A stretch of 64,000 nt of DNA from Trichuris trichiura (Eukaryota; Nematoda; Enoplea; Trichinellida; Trichuridae): positions 558,001-622,000 of the forward strand of contig JBAJFE010000023.1 of NCBI GenBank assembly GCA_037903355.1, given 5' to 3'. Under the pieces are notes generated by a model. The model searched no databases and was not told the origin of the DNA. It saw only the letters and a program-made list of their open reading frames with translations. Of this stretch, positions 1 through 10,669 are shown one piece after another (position 1 is the stretch's first letter; every line of letters starts with the position of its first letter). A program made the translations under genes and the position numbers.

Positions 1-8
1 ATTTTAAG

Positions 9-397
9 AGGCATCCAAAGCTTTAGTTGATCAAAGTTCAAAAGACGAAGGCAAGTTGTATTCGCGGGCTGTCAATACGGGAAGGCGAAGTAGGTCCAAT
101 GGTCCAATGGAATCTGGTGATTTTTGTTGGCGCCGTTACGACGAGCGGTAAATAAAATGGAAACTTTTATCCTCTTTTGCTTTATTCGTAGAAAAACGCT
201 TTGTTGTTTGTTGTTTCAGCTATATGGATCGCGTACGTCGTAGAAAATTGGAAGCGGAAAAAATGCGGACTCGACTGATGGCAATGAAGGAAAAGATGAA
301 CAGAGAGCGGGACGACAGGCTGTTTTATTACATTCTGTTTTTCCTGGTTATGTTTGCTTTGTTTGTCGCTTTTTGCCTGATGCTGAAGCCAAAATAA
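9..397 (+). CDS. 3' end of a tail-anchored membrane protein gene (partial)
   Basis: Two exons, about 9-147 and 220-397, are joined by a 72 bp GT-AG intron (donor GCG|GTAAAT, acceptor TTGTTTCAG). The frame stays open across the junction and through the upstream exon back to an acceptor-like AAG at 6-8. The visible C-terminal part is about 104 residues. A basic, charged, probably helical stretch (RRRKLEAEKMRTRL onward) leads into one strongly hydrophobic segment (YYILFFLVMFALFVAFCLML) followed by PK and a stop. This architecture suggests a tail-anchored or single-pass protein with its bulk in the cytosol; that is inference. No known family was recognised. The 5' part lies outside the window, so the true start is unknown. 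A start at the in-frame ATG at 224 would give only 57 residues. Confidence 0.6.
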
Positions 398-865
398 TCA
401 GGGACCATTTTTGCATGTTGTGAACGAGTTTGGCTTGACGCGCATCCGTTTTAATTTGTTGTGCTTTTTATGGGGTATGTTTTCTTGCCTTCTTGGAACT
501 AACACCGTTCCGTATTGTTTTGCTCTTCTTCACCATCATCATCATCATCATCTTCATCGGGAGTAAAAGGCACTGCGCGTCTGCTTTTATTTTTTTGTGC
601 ACTGCAAAGTTGTTGTTGTTGGTCAAGCTGATCGCTATCGTTTTCAAAAACTTTTGTCTCGAAATGTCAACTCCTTATTTGGAGTTGTACTTGCAGATAT
701 TTCGACATGTTGCCTTTTGGCGCGTCCTCAAGCTTTCTTGGCCGAGCGATAAACGTTGTGGCCGTCTCGTTTCGTTTTAATCGGAAGTACAGAAAAGTAT
801 CCGGTTGGATTGGGCGCTATTTTTTTGCAGGTTGATTCCTTTTTGTTTCAGTTTTCATTCAAAAA

Positions 866-1019
866 GGAAATGTCAAAGACGGGAATAAATTTACGCATGG
901 CGAAGCCTTCCGGAAGAAGAATAATAATGCGTCGATTATTAAAAGAGGCAAAGTTCATCGGTTGGGGCCACGATCCGTTTGATAAAAGTGAGGGAAAACC
1001 TTTGAACTATCCCCTGTGA
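866..1019 (+). CDS. possible short coding exon, unrecognised
   Basis: Two acceptor-like sites (TTTTTTGCAG near 830 and TTTGTTTCAG near 850) precede an ATG and a 49-codon frame rich in basic residues, ending ...GWGHDPFDKSEGKPLNYPL and then two successive TGA codons. A donor-like CAG|GTGAGC follows at about 1030. The frame is also open upstream of the ATG. No family was recognised. It may be a terminal exon or simply a chance open frame. Confidence 0.3.
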
Positions 1020-1029
1020 TGACCGCCAG

Positions 1030-2200
1030 GTGAGCAAACGTCCATCTACCCTTGCTGACGTTATCTGATATACCAGTGGTGGCATATCCGGTTGGCCTTG
1101 TCGTCTCGTGCTATTGGCGATTCAATCTTCTCCATCAACTACAACGTAGTACTTGCATTGGTCAGGTTAGAAATTTGCATAAACCGATCTGTTAAAGTCT
1201 TCATGTTCGTGGCGGTATGTTGAGAAGTTTTTTGGCGTTTTTGCAAAGCTTAAAAGTAAACAAGTGAGGGAAAGCAGGCATGTTAACCGGAAACTGTTTG
1301 TTCCCTACATTCTGTTAATATTTCGAACTAATTGAGAAAAGTTGAAGCTTTCACTCGATTGGCTATTCTGAAGGTGGGACATTTCAAGGTGACTTCCACC
1401 GCCAAATACAACCACTACGTGACTTGAGAAACTTCTAAATGTCCGCAACTGTCTTCTAGTTTTAGCTAGTAACTGAAGGCTCTATTTTCTTTTTTGTTAT
1501 CCTTATTTTTTGTTTTTATGCGAACCTGGCGATCTTACTTAAACTACCGTATGGCTGTATGGTCTTGCAAAGCTGTGTCGTCGAAAGCGGTGGGCTTCAA
1601 ACTTCCCAACGATTTTTTTGCTTCGAAACACCTCTTGTATTTATTTATTTATTGAAATGTTTAAAAGTAGTGTTGCGCTTTCGAATATTTTCGCCGCACT
1701 TCAAACAATGTTGAACATTGGTATTTTCCTAATGCTAGTTTATTTTTAGCCGAGATTGCGTAAAGGTAATGGATCAATAATTTTGCATTTAATCTGAACC
1801 AGATGTTCTAGCTACGGTATTTTTCATGATTCCGAAGTCTTCGTTCGAAGAAGTTAAGTAAATATTACTATGGCTGTACTTTCCTTATTTCATGGCTTAG
1901 GCTTAGTCTAGGGAAGAACAAGGTTGCAAGAAAAACTAGGTGCTTTGGTCTTAGAATTTCTTCGGCTATCCCGTTCTCCCTTAGCATAAGCCTAAGTTAG
2001 CGTATAAGGATAGGATATTTCCAGCTTGACGCGAAAACGGCATACTTTGCCCAGTAAATGTCGCCAGTGCAAGTTTGCCGGTTCTCATTGACAAAATTCT
2101 TAAAATCTCCACTGTCAAGATGCGCATTGTCCAAATAGTATTTTGTATTCTATAGAATGCAAGATGTTTTTAGGCAAACTATGAATTTTCTGTTATTTTG
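1030..2200. other. non-coding stretch with repeat fragments
   Basis: No supported exon was seen. Around 1,885-2,010 there are fragments with GGCTTAGGCTTAG and AAGCCTAAG motifs, related to the interspersed repeat that follows. Confidence 0.4.
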
Positions 2201-2204
2201 ATAT

Positions 2205-2690
2205 TCCGTAGACTTCTTATTTAGGCGTTACGTAGAATACCAAATAATAATTAGATAAAGTTCGAATCACATATTGATAGTGGGGACTTCTATGCTCTTG
2301 TCACCGACGACACCTGCGAGGCATTATGTAGCTTTTCCCCGCTTAGGATGTGGTTATGCGTTGTCCTTATAATTTGGCTTAGGCTTAGGCTACGACGGAA
2401 TGCAATAGCCGGCAAAGTTCTACGATCAAAGCGCCCAATTTTCTTTCACCTTTGTCAGCTATGCTATCCCGCCCTAGCCTAAGCTTAAGCGTAAGTTAAG
2501 ATGCGAGAAAGATACGATCGCTGAAGTAGCGAAAGAACAACTCATTTGGACCCATAGGTGTCGCCACTGTAGCCTTGCAGGGGAATAGGTGAAAAGACTC
2601 GATTTAATACCATTGCCGATTTCTCATTGGGCATTTCATAGATAGCCTAAAGATTTTTAGCATTCTATAGTTTGGCAGTCATTTCTGCAC
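2205..2690. repeat. interspersed repeat with TTAGGC motifs, copy 1
   Basis: This stretch of about 480 bp matches 60,280-60,770, which lies inside an intron of the zinc-finger gene. Shared landmarks in order are GCGTTACGTAGAA, AAATAATAA, a pair of TTAGGC units, CTACGAT and GTGTCGCCACTGTA. Overall identity looks low to moderate with many indels. No terminal inverted repeats or coding capacity were seen. Confidence 0.6.
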
Positions 2691-3174
2691 AATGATCCCT
2701 GTAACATGTATACAGAGGGGTCCCTGACTTACAGTGGGTTCCATGTCACAACACATTCGCTTCGAAATGTGTATTTTTTTCTTTATATATATATATATAT
2801 ATTTATATTCATTTTAACTTCATTCTGAGTCTGCTAAGAAAACCATTTCTTAAAACTCGTGTAGCAGAGTGATAACAGTAGACGATTTGTGACTTTGGAT
2901 TATAGGCGATAATGGGTGCTCGACGCTTCGCGGAGGCGGGATTGCGTAATTGCTATGCAAATTAACGAGCAGATTCAAATCTACGTATGGGAAGGACTAT
3001 GTAAATTTCCGTTTTTATTGTTCATGCTTGTCATGCGTAGCAAAGAGGCAACCCTTGAAGCGAAAAATCAAACACCATTGCGAAAGTGCATTGCACCGAT
3101 TAGCCGCTGGAAGAGTCTCCGTAATTGCGCGTTGAAATAGTTTTTCCCCACACGCGACCGCTTCGTCCGTCTCT

Positions 3175-3830
3175 CTATTCGCGCTTGTAAACTCTTTTGC
3201 ATTCAACATTGTCGCATCTGCATATCTGCAAAAAAAAACAATTTGAATTTGCATTTTTGCCCTATGGCCCTAAGAAAATATGCATTTTATTTTTTGAAAA
3301 CCCACGTATGTTTTAACGATAAGTAGAAAAAAATAGTGCTTACCGTTGTTAGTTCGTCGCCGTTGATTTGGCGAATGATGACGGATTCTTTGTCGCCGGC
3401 TTTCACAGGAATTTGTTTTTGAATCAACTGACCATTTTCCAATGTGCACAACAGCTGAAGAGGCAAAGAAGAGAAATGCGGAGCAAAAAAGCGAACTTGC
3501 CGATCGGAAGAGACGTACATTGACGCGGCGTCCGTCAAGCGTGGTCATTTCCACCTGTTTGCCAAGGACGAATTTTGCTTCTTCACTTTTGAATGTGCTA
3601 CTTGTTTTCACCGTCCAGTGATCGCCGTCAATGGATATTTCAATGCTTGGCGACAAAGCGTTGGCTATTTTGCGAGTGGCAAAGTCGACTCCTAAAAAAC
3701 AAAAACAGAATACGACTTTGCGAAGCACCTTTTTTCCAATGACGCGTTTCGTCTTACCTAGTTGCTTCATATATTCGTCAAAGTTGGTCGACGAGATCAT
3801 CTTATATTTGCCGACAAACTGCGAAGCCAT
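3175..3830 (-). CDS. cytosolic fatty-acid-binding protein (FABP/lipocalin superfamily)
   Basis: Four exons read leftwards: 3830-3758, 3691-3519, 3454-3344 and 3225-3175. The introns are 66, 64 and 118 bp, all GT-AG, and every junction keeps phase. The product is 135 residues, the normal FABP length. The N-terminal FABP signature is clear (GKYKMISSTNFDEYM, then LGV.FATRK), followed by TTLDGR and TLENG.LIQ. The C-terminus has the Arg-x-Tyr carboxylate-binding pattern (CKRVYKRE). There is no signal peptide, so it should be an intracellular lipid carrier that binds fatty acids inside a ten-stranded barrel, unlike the secreted nematode forms. An acceptor-like TTATTTCAG lies about 25 bp before the ATG and may be a trans-splice site or the end of a leader intron. 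A divergent gene begins about 85 bp away. Confidence 0.92.
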
Positions 3831-3915
3831 ACTTTGTTGTTCCAATGGAGACAATCTGAAATAATTTAGAGCAGTGAAAATGCGGTCCGTTACGCGTACA
3901 TTCACGTAGGCCTGA

Positions 3916-4547
3916 ATGGCGCGACCACCGTATGTATGCCAAACGATTACGCGTCGCCTGTTGACTAAGCCTCCTTATCGTTTATATGCTTAACACGAAT
4001 TTTTTCAGAGACTTGAAGAATCAAGCGGGAAAATGCCTTCTGTTCAGCCTTCGTAGAAAAGCAGACATTTTTTAAAAAGTGGTCAAGAAAGCTGGCATCC
4101 ATCGACATTCTTTTCCAACGCAAAGGTAAGCAGTGTTGTTATGCCCAAAGTTGGTAAAACGTGCGTGAAGTAATAATGATTGACGAGCGTGGTCGCTTCG
4201 AGGAACAAATGGCGATGAGCCACCCGCTGACAAACCAGTTTGTGTCAGTTATTTTCGTATATCGAATTCCGCGACGCGCTGACCTCCAAAAGGGATACTC
4301 GAACTTGCTTCCGCTTCTCAGAGATGTCAGCTTCGATGACAGAAAGTATCGTGTATCCGCTGGCTTGCAGAGAGGAAAATTCAGCGCAGCCATAGCTTCC
4401 GAGGCGGCAGCAGAGATTAGTGGTAGTTTCCATCATAGCGGGATGACCAAAGAAGGAGTGAAGGTTGAGGACGCATTCCATGACCTCGTTGGACGAGCAT
4501 ACTTACCTAAACCGTCTTGTCAAGCTTGTCCCTTCTATAACTACTGA
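3916..4547 (+). CDS. hypothetical 165-residue protein, three exons
   Basis: The proposed exons are 3916-3929, 4019-4125 and 4171-4547, with GT-AG introns of 89 and 45 bp. Phase is kept at both junctions. Exon 2 is open in only one useful frame (KREN..CSAFVEKQ..FKKW) and leads into the 126-codon exon 3, which is acidic and basic, ending ACPFYNY and TGA. There is no signal peptide or membrane segment. No family was recognised. The gene is divergent from the FABP gene, with 85 bp between the two ATGs. The tiny first exon is the weakest part. Opposite-strand donor-like sequence at about 4,507 offers a competing reading. Confidence 0.45.
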
Positions 4548-4949
4548 TTGTCATAGGTGAGGCGGACGACGGGTTACCAACGGGGGCGCAATTGCATCAT
4601 ATGCCCAAAGCTCATTGGCCATTAGCGCGTAGGACAGAATGTGTCATTTTGTCTCGACTGACAAGGCAGTGCGCTCAAACTGGCAAGGCGCCAACGATTG
4701 GTTAGAAAACATGCTTTGAAAACATCCTTCCTTTTGACCCAGTTGTAATGATGAATCAATTCCAAGCGGGCAACCTGCGAACACGGTTGATTACTAGTTC
4801 TTACGACAGCGCATGTCGAGGCGTTTGATTCATCCCAACTTTTTAAACGCGGCACCTCTTTTCTAACCTTTTCAGGCGGTATGTCTTCTCTTCCGAAAGC
4901 TTGAATAGCAGTAGTAGATTTTTACGAGAATAAATTATGTCGCTCATTT

Positions 4950-5472
4950 ATGGTAAGTCGTCATTGAGATTGTTGCCGTAGGGTTGTCCCCTGAAAATTG
5001 GCTGAAAAAGAGAGGGAGTGGGTGCGAGCTGCGTCGAGCCCTCCCGCCACGTATAGGCGCAAAAAGCTGATCAACCTTTGAACTTATTTGACAAATGGCC
5101 GTCTCCGACTTGTCGCTGAGATGTGCTAAACGAAAGCAAACAGTTTCCAATGATAACGTGCCTTCAATCGGTAAACTATTGTGGAAAAGTCAACTTTACT
5201 TACGTGCGCTTCTCAGCGCGCCTTTAGTATTGGCTAATGATAAATTGTGCTGAAAATTTCAAGAAGTAAATAGCGGACGAAAATGTCTGCGTCGATAAGA
5301 AGGCCGCCTTTGTATCTTCGAACTGCAGCGGCTATTTTGCTTTATAAAAAGGAGATTGATGACGTACTACTTCCAGCAATAGGTTAGCTTTTTTGCTAAG
5401 CGTTTCTAGTTTGCGTGAATAGCAAACCAGGAAGATGAAAGCTCTGTGCTTTGTAGGAATTGTTTCACGTGA
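4950..5472 (+). CDS. possible small four-exon gene, unrecognised
   Basis: An acceptor (CCTTTTCAG at 4867-4875) is followed by a short leader and a donor at 4953 (ATG|GTAAGT). A 27 bp exon (5144-5170), an exon at 5274-5382 and an exon from 5423 all have GT-AG borders. One frame is open through all of them and would encode about 62 residues, including RRPPLYLRTAAAILLYKKE. An alternative phase beginning at the ATG at 4937 gives a 38-residue product instead. The last intron would be only 40 bp. No homology was recognised, so the exon set is tentative. Confidence 0.3.
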
Positions 5473-6350
5473 TATGCTGCCTTTATTGAGTCATAGCCGC
5501 GTCAGTACCGCCATTGACGAGTATTGTCCGTTTTGCGAAAGCATTGATAGACTGACGCTCCGAAAGGCCCTATTTGCCAATAGTCGGTTGGCTTTTTTCA
5601 AAGGCGGGAACGAGAAAGAACGCGTTTCATACGCTGCCTTATTTGGGCATCAGAATTTTATTTATCCAATGGTTAATTATTGTTGACAAAGCGGGGCGCG
5701 ACAGATTTTAATTTTAAACCTTTTTTACTTTGTCGTTACGCAATAGAGAATAATATACCAGATTGCAGCTAAAGTCGACGCGGCAGAACAGTTGTTTAAG
5801 TTTTCTGGAAATTGAGCATTGCCAACAGCGAACTTGTTTTTCACAATAACTTGACGCGTAGTCAGTCGTTGGCGAAAAGTAGGTAAAAGACGAAACTTTC
5901 TTAAAGGCTGAATCTCTCTTACTTTCGTGTCGTGTCGTCAACTTGTTCAAGCGTTTTGGTAGTTGAAAACAACGTCGAAAAATATCCGTGAATAGAGAAT
6001 GCTTTCTTGAAAAGTTGGTCAGAAATGGCTGTCGTCGCTTAGCGTCTTTCTCCACTCAGACATACTTTCTATACGTAAAAAACTTAGTCCCCTTCATCGG
6101 AAGTGTGTACGTCTGTTAGTTTTTGTTCAACTTCAGCGAAAACGTAATGCCTATTCAAGCGTTTGGCGCGAAAGTTGTACACCCTTACGAAGCGTACTTA
6201 TTTTTTTGCTGATTCGCAAACAAGGCCAAAATGCTGTCCCAAATTGTCTGCTTTTTTCGGGAACTTCATAGAATTTTGGTATTATTAGTAATAGGATTAT
6301 CGATGAAGCTGTAACCTTTCTAGTTTACGTTTTATTGACAGCTGCGAAAA

Positions 6351-6817
6351 ATGGCCAAAAAACGTTGTGTAGTTGATCTGCTGTCATGCGTAGGACTTGT
6401 ATGCGTCGCTTGTTGGAAAATAATAGCAAAAACTGGTTTGTACGAAGCAGAAATTACGCATAAGCGAATGTTATTATGTTTTCTACTTTTTCCTGCTTGG
6501 AATTGCACCGGGTTTAACTAGCCCATATTTCAGAGAAGTTCTATTGCCGCCCAGCTTCGAAAGGCGAGTTCCAGTACGAAGAGAAGCCATGTAAGCGTAT
6601 ACTTCTTTGTTTCACCTTGTCGTGAAGTTGTGAATATGGAAATTTTTGACTTGTTAGGCCTTCGGTTAGTATCTATTGGCTTTTCGTCTTTGCCTAATAG
6701 GCCTAACTACCTTTTCGTGCTGCCTAAATGGTAGTGAATGCATTTCTTCTTTTAGATTTCACGTTTTTGTTGGCAAACAGCCAATTGAAGCTTATTGGGT
6801 TGCAAAGTCAGTTCACG
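6351..6817 (+). CDS. small secreted or membrane protein gene, 3' exon disturbed by a hairpin element
   Basis: Exons 6351-6435, 6534-6590 and 6756-6817 join in phase through GT-AG introns of 98 and 165 bp. The N-terminus (MAKKRC then a hydrophobic run VDLLSCVGLVCVACW) looks like a signal peptide or anchor and is followed by a polar exon (KFYCRPASKGEFQYEEK). After 6817 a donor GTAAGC leads to an acceptor CCCTTGTAG ending at 6898. A fold-back element is inserted six bases into what would be the last exon. Its 14 bp target duplication copies the acceptor, so a second acceptor plus a short terminal frame lies beyond the element at 7152 onward. Function is unknown. Confidence 0.45.
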
Positions 6818-6904
6818 GTAAGCAACATTCCAACAGGAACAGCTTTTTGTACGCTTTTCGCTGAATTGCCTACAAACAAGGCATTTGTCCCTTGTAGTCT
6901 TCAT

Positions 6905-7151
6905 GTTAAACTGTTTCTTTTACGGAATGTATATCCCGTTGAAAAACTTTTAATTCTCCGGAGCTTTCGGGTCAAGCGTGACTCGTATTCAGCGGTATTG
7001 AATTAAAGTTAAATTCATGCTTTTAATACCGCTGAAGACGAACCACGATTGACTCGAAAGCTCCAGAGGATTAAAAGTTTTTCAACGGGACATACATTAC
7101 GTAAAAGAAACAGTTTAGCATGAAAATTTACAGTTCCGTACCAAGAAGTTG
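6905..7151. mobile_element. tailed fold-back hairpin element, copy 1
   Basis: The left arm (about 6,905-7,010) and right arm (about 7,018-7,125) are inverted copies, including ACTTTTAATCCTC... against the same run reversed. An unpaired tail of about 27 nt on the right contains GTACCAAGAA. A 14 bp direct repeat (CTTGTAGTCTTCAT) flanks it at 6891-6904 and 7152-7165. No coding capacity was seen. The right arm carries CTGAAGA and then GAAA 17 nt later. Confidence 0.8.
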
Positions 7152-7238
7152 CTTGTAGTCTTCATTTGTATGTTTAAAATAGTGTACACCTTGGTAAAGC
7201 AATTGTGCACGCGTAGATATTCATTAATGTGTCTACAT

Positions 7239-7452
7239 CAGGTTTTTTCCGTTAGACGCTTAAGGACTACTGTAGGTAGAACTAAAATCAGGTTCTGTTA
7301 GTCCAGGTAACCGCAAGTAGCCTAAACTAAAGTGACTAAGCGAAGTTTAGGTTTAAGCTGAAGCTACCCAGGCTTGCTAGGACCATCAGGACTTAATTTT
7401 ATTTATTAGTTCTACTTACATTACTCGTTGTGCGTCTAATGAAAAAAACCTG
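7239..7452. mobile_element. second fold-back element, about 214 bp
   Basis: The outer arms pair: CAGGTTTTTTCCGTTAGACGC at the left matches, inverted, GCGTCTAATGAAAAAAACCTG at the right. AGTTCTAC-type runs and GGACTA...GTCC also pair inwards. The centre holds AAGTTTAGGTTTAAGC. No clear target duplication was seen. It lies about 75 bp beyond the first hairpin's right target copy. Confidence 0.6.
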
Positions 7453-7459
7453 AGCATTC

Positions 7460-10190
7460 GCTGTTATACTAAAGCGTGATTGTCTGTGAAAGTGAATTGA
7501 AAAATAGGAGGTCCTTTCTACAGAGACGAATTTAATTTGACGAAGCTTTTGAGAAAATCACTTTTCCCGCTGTCAGTTTGCCATCCCGCGCAAAGCAGCC
7601 AATATATTCGGTGTTGTAAAGTTGAAAAGCAGCACTGCGGAAGAGTCGAACTTTCGCTGGGTTTGGATTCTGACATTAAGCCAAAATACCTTCTGAGCTT
7701 TTAGGACCCGCCTTATCCCGTCGTCAGCGATGATAGGTTATTTAAAGGCGGGGGAAGGGGTCAGTCGGTATGAAACAACATCCGGCTTTGCTGATAACAG
7801 CTGTCCATGTCGATCTGACCTTCATTCCATTGATACGGTTAATGGAATCGTTGTCGCGACCTTTATTTGTCGAAGGCTGAATTGGCTCTGGCGGCAAATA
7901 ATTTTTCTTTGTGGGCCGTACGACTGCGCAACTGTTCCTTGCTTTTTCCATGGCCTGTAATGGCGACACCATTCGTGGTTGACCCCGGCGTTAGACTAAA
8001 CAGGATGTAAATGGCATCTTTTCAATATAAAAACTTGGCTTGTCTAATAAGACGACTACGTTAGCCCTGTCCGCCTTAGTGACAACTCAGTCCTTCGTTT
8101 TCCCAAGTCTTTTTATAACGCCTCTCTCTGGGTGCTTGAGATCAGTTCTGCTCTTCTGTACTAGGCAATCCGAAATGATACCATTAATGCCGTTAGTTTT
8201 TTGCGGTTCGGTTCCTGCAAAGCTCATCTCAGTTGGGGTTATAATGTCCGAATTAATAGGGAAGCTTAAGTCTTTAAAGAGGACATACTTCTCCATCGAG
8301 CTGAGCATGGTATGTCCTGATTCCTCCTTGATCCGGGGAACTCCCATATGTTGAAGCAGTAATAGGTCCTCTGGTTTTTTGTGAACTACCTTTTCCTATT
8401 CGACTTTAATTCTATCGCAAGAGTCACGAATGTGGGTGGTTAATTTGGAGAGAATGTGAAAGTCAGTATTGTATGCTCAGGTGTGCTAGGCATATGCGAA
8501 AGTATCATTGTATGCGCGTTGGTAGGGCGTTTGTTTTCGTTTAATTTTAGAATCCATAAACAGGCAAGAATCAACCGTACCAAAGTTCGACTACAACGGC
8601 GCTTAGACCTCTTAAGAAGCATCCGGCTTTCACGATTACTATTATTATTATTATGCAAGAAAATGATTCCAAGGGTTACTTTTACATTAAGGAAAATTGC
8701 TTTGTTTTAAAATTAGTCAGAATCGTGCTGGAACAAGTAATAGCAACGTAAAAAACAACACTGTCTTTTATAGGAAAACAATTTGTTTATTGAATGTCGC
8801 AGTGAAGCTATTTAGCCTACTGAAGCGTTCCTGTAATGAATTTAAGCTTGTGAGAGTAATTTATTTAAAGGTATAAATATGTGAAGTTTTTGAATTCTTT
8901 AGTATTACTATGATGCTGTAAAGGGATAGAAGAAGAACTTTAGGTATTCATGGAATGTTCGCCAAGGCGTCCACAATCAGCAATACGTTTCAGTCTTATA
9001 TATCATAACATTATTTGAAGAGGTTAAGTGATATAGTAGAGTAATATACGAGATGGACTCTTCAATGCTTCACACTTTAAGGGATGTGATTGAGTATACC
9101 GTCGATCATCCGAACTGTACTTGCAAAAGACTAGTTCGAATAATCGTGGTTTTTAAGCTTTTCCCCCTCAAGTCAACTTTGAAAGCACAGCAGCTGAGCT
9201 ATAAAGATATATATATATATATATAACTCAACTGTTTATTGCTCAGGTCGTGCTTATTAGGTCTACAGAAACAATAGCAGTTTGAGCTTATCGTATTAGA
9301 AGAAGAAAACAAATTCCTTCGAGAAGCTGTAGGCCCAATGTCATTCCGTAAAAGTATTGTCATTTTCGCCGAGTTCGGGTCGTGTGCGTTGTACTGCAGC
9401 TGTAGAACGCGCAAGACTAGTTTTAGGCATATTTCTGCTCCTCACTTATTTATGCCAGCTTGGCGCGCAGGTTTCATTTCTTTGGCAATGTAAAATACTA
9501 GTAAATTCGGGCGGACAACAACTTCGCTTATTGAAAATGGTTTAGGCTGCTTTGGGCAACTTTCAGGCAGTATACGCTTGCTGCTCTCGTAGCAGCTAGA
9601 TGGCGTTTTGATCCAAGAAAGTAAGACCACTACTTTTTTGGATATCTTGCAATGCGCCCTGGCAAACAGCGGCTTCAAGTGTTATCGTTTAAAATTTTTA
9701 TTCATTCAATTTGTAAGCATTACAAATGGCACTTTCACAAAGATTCATTTTTCCATGACAAAGTTTTTAAATATATTTATTCATGCTGTTATGGTGGTCG
9801 GCTGTTTGAGGAAATCTGAATTCCGTCTGCTTGCGTTGAGGAACTTTGAATTAGTTGTATCAATAGCCGGACGGACTCCGCGTAGTTGAACGTCACTGAC
9901 GCCTACAATTGTAGAATATTACCAGAGCAAATGGCGTTGCGGTTTTTTGCGTAGTTAGCTTACTACTCGTAAGTTTGATATGGTTGTTTTTTTCTTGCGC
10001 GTTTCTTCCCGCCACTGTCGGATCAGTGTTAAGGCTGAGCGGTAGTTAAAGAGAACTGAGCAACAAATTCGTTACCAATTATTGTGCACGACTTTTTGAC
10101 TGTTGAGTAACCCTTGGCATTCACTGCTTATTGAGCATTCGTTGAGAGTTAACGCGTTCATGGTTACCATAGCATTTTTGTTTTTGCAAA
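7460..10190. other. non-coding stretch, no supported gene
   Basis: Only short open frames without convincing splice context or ATG starts were seen. Short (ATT)n near 8,640 and (AT)n near 9,208-9,224 are present. Confidence 0.4.
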
Positions 10191-10195
10191 AGCGA

Positions 10196-10661
10196 TTATG
10201 TTGCAACTGCAAGGAATGGTTGAATGAGGTAGCCCATCACAAAAGCATTTAGAGCAACGCATATCTCGGACGCTGCTTTCAGCAACGAACCGACTATGCA
10301 GAGAATAAATGCTTTGTAAGGTTGGATTATGAAACTGCTGTCGCCAAAAACAAGCAGTTTTACCTTGGTTATGCCCGAATATTCCGTCGTGGGACTAACC
10401 TGCAAATCATTTTGGCGTAAGTGTAAATAAAGCTACTCTTGCAAGACCCTACCTGAATTAGGCAGTTTTACCACATACTTCATTACAGTTGGTCGCTTGT
10501 CGCCGCCATTCTTCACAGCTGTTCATAGATGTGTGTTCGCCTCGCATGCCAAGGTTTTTTAAGGCGCTGACACAATACCTGGTATGGACACAACTTCTGC
10601 ATTCCGTACAACCAGATGACATCACACTAAAGTATGGTGCATAACACCTAGCACCCAACAT
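10196..10661 (-). CDS. possible cysteine-rich surface protein with hydrophobic C-terminus
   Basis: Exon 10661-10479 begins with ATG directly after an acceptor-like AACTCAG and ends at GAA|GTATGT. Exon 10399-10196 starts after TTTGCAG and runs to TAA. Both borders are phase 0 and the intron is 79 bp. The 128-residue product has eight cysteines in its first 60 residues (CTECRSCVHTRYC and further on NCN), then a hydrophobic tail (FILCIVGSLL..., ALNAFVMGYLIQPFLAVAT). A small extracellular domain with a membrane or GPI anchor would fit, loosely recalling Ly6/three-finger proteins, but no family match can be claimed. Upstream exons may exist, since an acceptor abuts the ATG. Confidence 0.4.
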
Positions 10662-10669
10662 CTGAGTTG

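Noticed and set aside
2255..2275. GTTCGAATC resembling a tRNA T-loop
   Set aside because: No matching acceptor stem or anticodon arm at the right spacing. It lies in a dispersed repeat and is not conserved in the second copy.
5714..6055. 113-codon open frame on the minus strand
   Set aside because: There is no ATG at its start. A donor-like site inside it is suggestive, but no consistent exon chain was found.
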